64,000 nt of DNA from Tritrichomonas musculus (lineage: Eukaryota > Parabasalia > Tritrichomonadida > Tritrichomonadidae). Shown piece by piece: positions 32,651 through 45,000 of the stretch. The notes under the pieces are model-generated. The model ran no database searches and was not told the DNA's origin. It saw nothing but the letters and a program-made list of their open reading frames with translations. The first letter of the stretch is position 1, and every line of letters starts with the position of its first letter. A program made the position numbers and the translations under genes. The stretch lies in NCBI GenBank assembly GCA_039105265.1, contig JAPFFF010000025.1, forward strand, positions 484,098 through 548,097, read 5' to 3'.

Positions 32651-32661
32651 TTAAAAAATGA
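32651..32661 (-). promoter_or_regulatory. Initiator retained by the NTF2 relic
   Basis: TCATTTTTTAA on the minus strand ends two bases before the relic's ATG (32649). Likely +1 A at 32659. Identical in core to the initiators of intact genes in this window. Confidence 0.5.
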
Positions 32662-33005
32662 AGGCTGATGATAAAAAGTTGTGATTTTACAACTTGTTTA
32701 CTTGTTTTAAAAAAGTGGTTTTATTTAAAAAATTTTAAAATAGATATATATTGGAAATGGAGAAGGAAAATCTTTTGAAAAAATGTAATTTATTAATAAT
32801 AAAAGATATTTTTTAATATACAATATTTAAAATAAAAACTTCTTCTATAGATTGTAATTGATAAAAAAAGTGTAAACGTACATGATATTGAAAGTTATCA
32901 AAATTTTACTTTACGTTTGTATTGAATTTTTCAATAATATTGAATTAATTGAATTTATAAAATTTTCGAAATAACTCTCTGTTTTTCTACCTTAATTAAA
33001 GAAAG

Positions 33006-36000
33006 ATGAATTCTACAGCTCAAACACAGTCACATATGAGTCCTATAGATCCAAAAAAGCGTAGATCAAGTCAATCTATTTTAAACGAAGTCGAAAATAA
33101 TATATCAATAATCAAAAAAATAATAGATCATACTATTTCGCCGGAAATGTGGAAGCAAACTATAGATAAAATGAGTAATCAATCATTTAAATCTCTTGCA
33201 ATTTTAATTGTTAACTTAGAAAATATCATATATAATAATAATAATTCAATTAATACAGATTTATCGCCTACTATTGATAGTTTTCATCCAGAAATAGTTG
33301 AAAATCCAGAATCACGTTTGATATTTGTTCAAAATTGTCTCGAAAATATAGATCGACTTTTATCGATCAAAGAAAAAGTAGAGTTTACGAAAAAAATGCC
33401 TATAGAAGGTCGTTTACTAAAAATAAACCAGCAAATAGCTGAGATGCCGCCATTAGCAGAATTAGATCAGCCAGATATGTCAAACGAACTTTTAAATATT
33501 GGCAAAGAAACACTTACTTTTGAATATAATTCAACTCAGACTCAATTTTTACTTTCAAAAGTCAATTTTTTGGCATCAATTTATGATCGAAATATCAATT
33601 GGATCAACCAAATGAAAGAAGCGATTCAATGCCAGCAGAAGCAAATATTCGAACTCCAAGAAGCTCTTTTTTATAACAGCAAAAATAATCCGCAAAATCT
33701 TTTCAATGATTCGATATATGGCAGCTACTTTTCAGTTGACGACGCCATTCAATTTCACGAGAACCGGATCAATGAATTGCAAGGAGAAAAAACTGACTCA
33801 TCTAATGAAACCACAGCGAAAGAATTGAATCTTTTAATAAATGACAAATTGAGTCAAATTGACCATCTTTTGACCACTCTAGATAGCAGTAAACTCAACC
33901 CAAATTGGCCTGTTCAAATGAAGCTTGACGACTTAATTGAAAGAGTGTCAATTCTTGCCCATATTGAAAAAGTGGACGATAGTGGAATAACAAAAGAAAT
34001 TTTGAGAGACTCGTCAAAAATAACCGACCAAAATGCACGAATAACCTTCCTTGAGACTTCAATCAATCGTATTGCAAAATTGAAAGTTTACTCAGAAGCC
34101 CAACTAATGCAGCAAAGACTGTCATTGTCAAACAGCCCAGCGATGCTCGAACTGAAGCGAAGATGTGGAGTTCAAGAAAACGAGAACAAAGAATTGAAAG
34201 AAAAATTGACAAGATCTGAAAATTTGGCCCAAGTGATGCAGAACAAGTACACGTCAACTTTAATCTATTCTAAAAAACTTGAAGTTCTTTTGAAGAAGAA
34301 AAATATTAACTTGAAAGAAAGCGTTAAAGAAGAAATGGCCGAATTAGCTCTCAAAGCTTCCGAATACTCCGAAGAGATCAAAAATTTGAGTAAAGAATTG
34401 GACAATTCAAGTAGCATCATTGGTGAAAAAGCAATTGAAATTGCTGAGTTGATGAATGCAAATGACATGCTTAAAGAAGAAAATAGAGTATTGAAAAATT
34501 CAGTCAATCCAAAAAATAAAATTAAAATTGAAATGAAATTGAAAAATTCAGAATTGGAGAAAGAAAATGCAAGCTTAAAAGAAAAGCTCCAATCAATTGA
34601 AGAAATGCTAAATAAAAGAATTGAAACTTTAACAATTAAAGTTCAGAAATCTGAAAAGGATTTGGAAACTTGTCAGCAAAGTTTGGCTGAATCAACAAAA
34701 GAAAACAATGAAATCAAATTCGAAATTGAAAATATGAGAGCAAGATATCAAAAAATGGAAGAGTTGTATAACGAAAAAAATGAAAATGAATTAAAAATTG
34801 GTGATGAACTCAAAAACTCACAAAAATTGAATGACGATTTGTCAAGAAAAATTGAAGAACTGGAAAAAAATATGAGTTCAAAATTGAATGAATTCAGCGG
34901 TTCAAGTCAGAAAATTGATGAATTGGAGAAGCAGATAAATGATGCCAATTCATTGATACAATCACAAAACGAAAAAATTGAACTCGCAAATTTTTTGTCG
35001 CAGACACAAAAGCAAAGAATTGATGATCTTTCAAACGACAATCTCATGCTTACTCAAAACCTGGAGAAAAAGATTGCACAATGTAAAGAGCTTAATCATG
35101 AAATTGAAAAGAAAAATCAACTAATTACTGAACTCGATCGAATGAAGACTGATCTTTCGATGAAAGAAAATGAACTAGTACAAGCAATTGAAACTCAAAA
35201 GAATCAAAATGAATCACTTAATAAAAATAATGAAGAACTAAATAATACAATTGAAATGCAGAAGCAAGAAATATTAGAACTTTCTCAAGAAGTTGAAAAT
35301 AAGAAGAATGAAATATTAATTCATGAACAAGAGAAATCTGATCTTTCAAGAATGAAAAATGAACTTGAGCAAAGCCTCTCCAATCAGCAAAAAGAAGTTG
35401 AAGTTCAAAATCTGAAAATCTCAGAATTAGAGCAGCAAAAATTAGAACTTTCATCAAAGAAAGAAGAACTTGAACGTAAAGTTGACGAACAAGAAAAAGA
35501 AATTGAAAAGGATAAGCACCAAATTCAAGATCTCTCAGCAAAGAAAGAAGAAGTTGAGCAAGAAATTCAAATACAAAAGCAACAAAATGAAACATTTAAT
35601 GAAGAAATGTCGCAGACAATTGAGAAGCAAAAGGAAGAAATTGAATCCCTCAAGCAAGAGAAAAATGAACTCTCAACAGAGCTAAACGAACTCCAACGTA
35701 AAAATGAAGATAATGACCAAGAGATTTCAAATCATAAACTGAAAATCCAAGAGCTTGAAGAAAATCTTAAAAATTCAAATCAAGAAATTAAAACACGTGA
35801 TATTCAAATTGAAGAAAAAGCGCAAGAACAAGAAGCAAGCAAAGCTGAGAAAGATCAAGAAATAAACAAGTTGCAAACCCAAAATGATGATCTTAAGCAA
35901 AATGTGTCAAAGCAAGCTGAAGAAATTGAATCCCAAAAGAAGCAAATTAATGATATCAATCATGAAATAGAAAACAACAAGAAACAGATTTCAGAGCTTG

Positions 36001-39000
36001 AACTGTTAAATTCAAAGTTCAAGCTTGAACTTGAAGAAAAAGAAAAAGAAGCTGAAAAAAGTAACGAACAGATAAAAATCCTTGAGAATCAAAAATCTGA
36101 ACTGGAATCTTCCCTTTCACAAAGCGTCAAAGAACTAGAAGATGAAAAAGAAACAAATCAGAAGCGAATTGATGAACTTAATCAAGAAGTTGAAAACAAG
36201 AATTTACAGATACAAATGTTTGAAGAGAAACAAAAAGAATTAAATTTAAACAAAGATGAATTGCAAAGCAAATTTGAAAACAGAGAGAAAGAACTCAATC
36301 TTGAACTTGAAAGCAAGAATGATTTGATTCAACAACTTGAGAAGCAAAAGAACGAATTTGAAGAAAATTTATCAAAAAGAGAAAATGAATTAGAAAGTGA
36401 AAAGCAAAAAGTTTCTGAGCTTTCAAATGAAATTGAAGAGAATAAACAGCAAATTCAAGAACTTCAAAGCATCAATGATGATCTCACTCAGAAGAAGTCG
36501 GATCTTTCATTAGAAAAATTGAACCTTGAAAAAAATATCGGAGAGCGTGATCAAAAAATAGAAACATTGACGCAGCAATCTGAAAATTATATTAAAAGAT
36601 TAGAAGAACTTCAGAGCATTTATGGAGAGCTGAGTGAAGAATATGAAAAGAAGAAAGAGCAAATTAAGCAGCTTTCATCAAATAAAGAAGAGATTGAACA
36701 AACTGTCTCTAAGCAAAGTCAAGAATATGAATCACAGAAGCAGCAAAATATCGAACTTTTGCAAAACATTTCAAACATTGAAAAAGAAAAATTAGAAATT
36801 TCATCTAGAAATATCGAACTTGAAAATCGGATTGAAGAAAAAAACAAAGAAATTGAATCACAAAAGCAGCAAAATAGCCAACTTAAAGAAGAAAATGAAA
36901 AAGGAAAAGAAGAGATTAATCAACTATTGTCAAAGAAAGAAGAACTTGAACAGTCACTTTCTAAACAAAATCAAGAAAATGAAGCGCAAAAGCAGCAGAA
37001 CTTTGATCTTTTACAAGAAATTGGAAATAAAGATATTTTACTGTCAATCCTTGAAAAAGAAAAATCAGAATTTTCAATTAAAAACAGTGAGCTTCAGAAA
37101 ACAATTGAAGAACTGGAAGAAGAAAATTCAACTAATAAGCAACGAATAGAAAAATTAGAAGAAGAGAAAAATAATCTCTTGGTAAAGAAAGATGAGTTTG
37201 AACATAATTTTGAGAATTCACTTAAAGAAATCAAAGAACGTGAAATTCAACAAAATGAACAAGAAACGATAAGAGTAAATCAGCAGCAGCAAATTGAAGA
37301 ACTTCAAACAGTCAAAAGCTCGCTTGAACATACTCTTAATGAGCAAAATCAAGAAGCTGAAACTCAGAAAGAGAAAATTGAAGAGCTCACAAACAAGAAT
37401 AATGAACTCGATAATGAGAATAAAGTCAAAGAACAAGAAATAAATGAAAAACAGAATGAAATTGAAGAACTTAATAAACAAAATAATGAGCTCAAAATGA
37501 AATTAGAAGAAATGGAAAACGAAGTCACAAAATCAACCCAAATAAACGAAGAAAACGCAAATAAAATCCAAGAAGTTCAGCAAAAACTAGCTGATACTCA
37601 AATGCAGCTTGAAGAATTGGCAAGTGTATCAGAGGAGCAAAAACAAACAATCACTGAGCATGAATCTAAGCATGAAGAAAACAATTCTCAAATAGAAGAA
37701 TTAATGCAGATGAATGATAATAAAGATAAGAAAATTGAAGAACTTATTCAAGAAGCTCAAAATCGTGAAAATCAATATGAATGCAATAAAGCAGAGCAAG
37801 AACAAAAGATAAATGAGCTTCAAACTCGTCAAAATGAACTTGAGAATGAAATTGCCATTCAAAAGCAAGAAAACGAATCAAATCAGCAAAAAATTAATGA
37901 GCTCGTTCAAGAAAAGAACCAACAAACTAGTGAGATTTCATCTCTTGAACAACAAGAAAAGGAAATCGAAAAGGAAAAAGAAGAACTTGAAAAATTACTG
38001 AATGAAAGAAATGAAGAACTTAGAAAGGAGAAAGAAATAAATGAAGAACATGTGAAAGCGAAAGATGAACTTGAAAAATTAATGAATGAAAGAAATGAAG
38101 AGATTAGAAAAGAGAAAGAAATTAATGAAGAGCATGTGAAAGCGAAAGATGAACTTCAAAACGAAATCTCTAATAAACAAGAAATGATTTCTCTTCTTGA
38201 AAAAGAAAAAGCTGAGCTTTTATCGTCTAACAATAAAATTAAAGCAACGCTTGAAGAGACAAATCATGAATTGGATGCAGTGAAGCAGAACAATGAAAAG
38301 CTCTCAAGCAAAAACGAGGAACTCGATATTGAAATTGAATATAAGAAGCAACAAATTCAAATTCTCGTAAATGAGAAATCAGAGCTTTTTTCAAGCAAAG
38401 AAGAACTTGAAAACAAACTTTCAGAACAGATTAAAGAAATTGAAACGCAGCAAAAGCAAAATTCTGAAATTTCTTCATTAAAATCGGATCTTGAAAGCAA
38501 GCTCAAAGAGCATGAAAAAGAACTTCAAAAGCAGCAACAAAAAATTCAAGAACTCGAGCATAAAAATAATGAAGATTCTCAAAAACTGGAATCAAATCGA
38601 ATTGAGCTTGAACAACTGGCAGCAACGAAAGAAGAAATTGAGCAAAAACTTGATGAAAGAAATAAAGAGTTCGATTCACAAAAAGAAAAAATTGAAACCC
38701 AACAGCAACAAATTCAAGAACTTAACGAAGAAATTGAAATTCAGAAGCAAACAAATGAAACACAAAAGCAGCAAAACGCTGAGCTTTTGCAAGAACTGTC
38801 AAGTCTTGAAGAAGAGAAATCAGAACTAGAGAACCAAAATATTGAACTCGAAAACACAATCAAAAATCAAAGTCAAGAAATTGAAACACAGAAACAGCAA
38901 AATGAAGAACTTAAAGACGAAAAATCAAAACTAGAAGAAGAAAAGATTTCTTTAATATCAGAGAAAAATGTGCTCAATGACTCCTTTGAATTGCAAAAGA

Positions 39001-42000
39001 AAGACATTGAATCATTCAACCAGCAAAACGAAACACTTAGTCAAGACAAAGAAGAACTAGAAAAAACAATTGAAATGCAAAAGCAAAAAATCGATGAGCT
39101 TTCTCTAAATTGCTCAAAACTTGATGATCAAATAGCAACTCTCTCCAAAAATAAAGAAGAACTTGAGCTTTCTCTTGAAGAACAAAAACAAGCAATTGAA
39201 CAGCTGAACAAACAAGTTTCTGATTTATCAGATGATATTTTAAGTAAAAATGAGTCGATTTCTTCTCTTGAACAGCAAAAATTGGACAATGAACAAACAA
39301 TAAACGAGAGAAATCAAGAGATTTCGAGCAAGAATGACCAGATAGAACGATTGTCAAACGAAAAAGAAGAACTCTCTGAAAATGTTTCAAAATTGGAGGA
39401 ACAAGTTTTTAATTTAGAACAAAAAGAAGCAGAAAACAAACTGGAATTGGAAGAAAAATCAAAACAAATAGAAAAACATATTCAACTAAATGAAGATAAT
39501 CAAAACAAAAATCAAGAACTCGTTGAAGAAATCGAAACCAACAGACAAAAAATTGCCCAATTAGAGAATGAAAAAGACGAGCTTCAAAACGATCTTTTAG
39601 AGAGGGAGAAAGAAATTAAAGCGAAATCAGATCAAATTCAAGATTTAACACAGCAAAACCATGAAATTAATCAAGTCATTTTATCTCATAAGCAACAAAT
39701 CAACGAACTTTCAAATGAACTTTCGGATGAAAAAGAAAAAGTTGCTCAACTTGAATCTGGCAAATCCACCATTTCACAGCAAAATGCTGATCTTGAACAT
39801 GAAGTTAACAATCAAAGTCAAATCATTGCAGACAAAGAACAACAAATTTCCCAGCTTGAGCAAGAAAAGTCAAAACTTTCAGCTTTGAAAGAAGAGCTTG
39901 AAAGTCAAAATGAAGAGCAAACTCAAGAAATCCAAAAGATTAAGGATGAAAATGAAAAACTTAGTCAAGAAGTCTCAAATAATAAGGAAATTATTTCTCA
40001 GTATGAAGAGAACAACGCAACTCTTTTATCGGAGAAGGAGGAGCTTGAAAGAGAAGTTGAAGAGAAGAATAAACAAATTCAAACTCAGAAGCAGCAAATT
40101 GAGGAAAATGAAAACAAAATTAATGAATGTAATGAAGAACTTGAAAATAAGAAACTGCAGATCCAAACATTGGAACAAGAAAAAATAAAATTTTTAGAAA
40201 ATGAAGATGAATTAAAGCAAACTCTTGAAGTCAAAAGCAGAGACATTGAAATTCAGCAGCACGAAACATTGGAACTTTCATCAATGAAAGAAGAACTTGA
40301 GCAAAAGATTGATGAGAAAGAGAAAGAAATCGAAAGTCAAAAGAAGAAGATTCAAGATATTTCTGCAGAGAAAAAAGAATTTGAACAAAAAGTTGATGAA
40401 AAAGAGAAAGAAATCAAAAATCAAAAACAGCAGATTCAAGACATCTCTGCAAAGAAAGAAGAAGTTGAGCAAAAGATTGTTGAAAAAGAGAAAGAAATTG
40501 AAGCTCAAAAACAAAAAATTCAAAATATCTCTGCAGAGAAGGAAGAAGTTGAACAAGCACTTGGTACACAAAATAAAGAAATTGAAAATCAAAAACAACA
40601 AATTCAAGATATTTCAGCCAAGAAAGAAGAACTCGAACAAAAAGTTGATGAAAAAGAGAAAGAAATGGAAACACTTAATCAAAGCAATGAAAATCTCCAG
40701 AAAATGGTTGAAGCTCAAAAGCAAGAAATTGATCGAGCTTTAAACGAAGTTGAAAGTAAGAAGAAAGAAATTTCAATAATTGAGCAAGAAAAATTGAAAC
40801 TTTCAACAGAAAATGATGCACTTGAACAATGCATTTCAGAACATCAAAAAGAAATTAATTCTCAAAAGCAGAAAGTTTTGGAAATAGAAAAAGAAAAAGA
40901 TGATCTTTCAACAAAGAATGAAAAACTTGAACAATCGATCATTGAAAAAGATGAACAAATTGCAATTCAAAAAAGTCAAAATGAAGAACTTAGAAGACAA
41001 ATTGAATCAGAAAAACAAAATCTCGTAAATAAAAACAACGAATATGAGCAAACTGTTGAATCAAGAAATGAAGAAATTGAAGAATTAAAACAACAAAAAG
41101 AAAATCTTAATCAAGACAAGATAAAACTTTTGGAAGAGGTTGAAAATCATAAACAAGAAATTTCAACTCTGAAGCAAGAAGAAGCAAATCTTTCATCAGA
41201 GAAAAACGAGCTTGAAAAACAACTTTCCCAAAGAGAAAGCACTATTGAAACTCAAGTACAGCAAATTCAAAAGCTTGAAGAAGATAACTCAAAGCTTTCA
41301 ATAAAGAAAAACGAGCTTGAACAAGAGCTTTCTGAGAAAGAAAACCAAATTGACACTCAAGAACAACAAATTCAAAAGCTTGAAGAAGAAAAATCTAATC
41401 TTTCTCAATTGAGAGATGAACTTGAGCAAACAATTGAAGAACGAGATAAAGAAATCGAAACTCAAAAGCAAGACAACAATGAACTTGTTGAAACAATTGA
41501 AGCACAAAAGCAAGAAATTGAAAACGAAAAACAACTAAAATCAAAACTTGAGCAAGAAATTTTATCTCTTCATGAACAAAGTAATGAAATCTCAACAAAG
41601 AAAGATGAAACTGAACTGATACTCGAAGAAAGAATTAAAGAAATTGAAGATCAAAGCCAGCAAATCAAAGAACTTCTAAGCCAAAATGTTGAGCTTCAAG
41701 AGAAGAAGTCTGATCTTTCTTTATTGAAGCTAAACCTCGAACAACAAATTGTTGAAAAAGAACAGGAAATAAAATCATTGCAGAAACAAAACGAAAAATA
41801 TCAAAATGGAAACGAAGAGCTTCAAAAAGAAATTGATGAACTCAAAGAAGAAAATGAAAACAAAAATCAAGAAATTCAGCAACTTGAGAAAGTTATTAGT
41901 GAAAGAGATAATGAGATTGAATTGAAGAAACAAGAAATAAGTGAACTTTCACTTGAAGTTGAAAATAAAAACCAGAAAATTTCTGAAATCGAGCAAGAAA

Positions 42001-45000
42001 AGTCAGACATTTCAGCAAAGAAAGAAGAGCTTGATCAAATGATTACTGAAAGAAATGAAGAAATAAAAACACAGAAGCACCAGAATGAAGAATTGAAACA
42101 AGAAATTGAAAAAGAAAAACAAAGCAATCTTGATCTTTCAACAAAGAATGGCGAGCTTGAAAAGACAATTGAATTGAAAAATGGAGAAATAGAAAATCTT
42201 AATCAAAGCAAAGAAGAGCTCATGGAACAGATTGAAATTCACAAGCAAGAAATTTTAACACTTCAACAAGAAGAATTAAAACTTTCAGCTGAGAAAAAGG
42301 AACTTGAACAACAGCTATCTCAACGAGAAAGCACTGTTGAAACGCAAGCCAAACAAATTCAAGAACTTGAAGAAAACAACTCAAAGCTTTCATCATTGAA
42401 AGACGAGCATGAGCACACTATTGAAGAACAAACTAAAGAAATTTCACTCCAAAAGCAACAAAATGAAGAACTAGTTGCAGAAATTGATGAATTTAAGCTT
42501 TCCATAGAAATAAATAAAAAGAAAATTTCTTCTCTTGAGCAAGAGAAAACAGAGCTCTTATCTGCAAATGATGATCTTGAGCGCACAATTGAGGAAAGAA
42601 ACAAAGAGATTGACGAGCTTGAATTCAAGAACAATGAATTGAATGAAGAAATTGAGAATAAGAGCCAAGCAAGTAATGAAAAGGAGAAAACAATAAATGA
42701 AGTTACTGCATTAAATCAATCGCAGAAAGAAAAAATTGATGAACTTTCAAACGACAAAATTAGACTTTCACAAGATGTTCAAGAAAAAGAGCAACAAATT
42801 GAAGAGCTCGCAAACACGAAAGAAGAACTTAATCATGAAATAGAGACTAAAAATGACCAAATTCAGAAGCTTGAACAAGAAAAAATTGATCTTTCAACAA
42901 AGAAGAAGGAACTTGAACAATCACTTGAAGAACAAAGTAAAGAAAACGAATCACAAAAAGGAAAAATAATTGATTGTGAAAACAAGATTCAAACTCTTGA
43001 AGAACGCAACTTAATGACTGAAAATACTGTTAAAGAGCAAAGTCAAGAAATTTCAACTTTAAAGCAACAAATCGATGAATTAAAGAGCAATGAAATTCTT
43101 CTTAATCAAGAAATTTCAAATGATAAAGAAAGAATAAAAGAACTCACAGCAAATAATGATGATCTTAAGCAAACTGTTCAGAAAGGAAATGGAATAATTG
43201 AAACACAAAAGCAGAAGAATGAAAACCTTATCAAAAACAATGAAAAACTTGTTCAAGAAATCAAAGAAGGAAAGCAGCAAATCCAAGAAATTGAGAAAGT
43301 AAAAGCTGAGCTTTTGAAAGACAACAATGAACTCAAGCAAAACAATGACAAAATGAGTCAAGAAATTGAATCTCAAAAACAGAAAAATTCAGCTTTTGAA
43401 AAAGAGCAATCATTGCTTTCTACTGAGAAAGAAAAACTTGAAAAAGATCTTACAAAGAAAGAAAAAGAAGTTGAAGAGCAAATTCAAAAAATACAAAAAC
43501 TTGAACAAGAAAAAACGAATCTTTCAGCCAAGAACAACGAATTGCAAGCCTCAATCGTAGAAAAAGAGAAAGAAGTCAAAAAAGAGAAACAACAAATTCA
43601 GGAACTTGAACAAGAAAAAGAGAATCTTACAACAAAGAACAAAGAACTCCAAAGCACAATCAATGAAAAAGAGAAAGAAGTCAAAAAAGAGAAACAACAA
43701 AATCAAAAGCTTGAACAAGAAAATGCAAGCCTCACAGCAATGAACAGCCAATTACAAACATCAGTCGACGAAAAAGAGAAAGAAATCATAAAGGAGAAAC
43801 AACAAAGCCAAAAACTTGAACAAGAAAAAGAGAATCTTACAACAAAGAACAAAGAACTTCAAAGCACAATCAATGTAAAACAAAAAGAAATTACAAACGA
43901 GAAGCAGCAAATCCAAAAACTAGAGCAAGAAAAAGTAAATCTTTCAGCAAAGAAAGACAAACTTGAGCAGCAAATTAAAGAACAAGAAATCGACAAAGCT
44001 CAGCAAATCCAAGAACTTGAGCAAAAGCTTGAAAAATCAGCCCAAGAAATCAAAACTCGTGACATTCAAATCGAAGAGAAAGTCCACGAAAAAGAAGCAA
44101 AGCAAAACGAGCAAACGCAACAAATCATTCAACTCAATGAAGCCAACTCTTCTCTAGAGAACTCATTGAAAGAAAAAGCGCAAGAATTTGAAGCATTGAA
44201 AGCACAAAGCAACGAACTCAAGCGTTACATTATTCAAATCCATAAAGAGAACCAAATCATCAAGCAAAAGAACGAAGAACTTGTTCAGTCAAGCAAACAA
44301 AAAGACGAATCCAGCAAGAAATACGAGTCCATAATTGAATCCAATAAAAATTCAATCAAAAAGCAAGGAAAACTTATTTTTGCACTTGAGAACGATCTTC
44401 AAACAAAGAGCAAAACAATTGATGCATATGTTGTCAAGGACAAAGCAAAGACAAGCAAAATTATTGAGCTTCAAAATTTGTTCAAAATCGCACTTCAAAA
44501 ATATCGAAATGAAAAAGACGAATTTGAAAAGAAACTAGAAAACATGAAGAAGCAAATTAAGCATCTTTTGAATATCAACAAGAAGCAATTTCTGATTATC
44601 AACCAATTTGAACAGAACGAACAATTGAGAAACGAAATTGAAATACTAAGAAGCAGCAAAGCAAAACTTGAGCAAAATATCGAATCAACAAAGCAGAGCA
44701 TGATGGAAAATGGCGCCAAAAATGAAGATGATACTAAAACTGATTTTTATAGAATGGCTAATGAGAAAAGATTGAAGCAAATTGAAGAACAAAATAAGAG
44801 AAATATTGAGTTTGCTAATATTCTTAAAGAACAACAAAAACAAATTGAAAATAATTCAAAATACAATGATGAGCAATCTGCAAGAATTCAGGAATTAATT
44901 CAAATTAAAAGTCAGCTTGAAGGCGAACTTCTCGATAAGGACAAATATATAAGTAACCTCGAAGAAACTATAAATCACCTTGATGATCTTCTTCAAAAAA

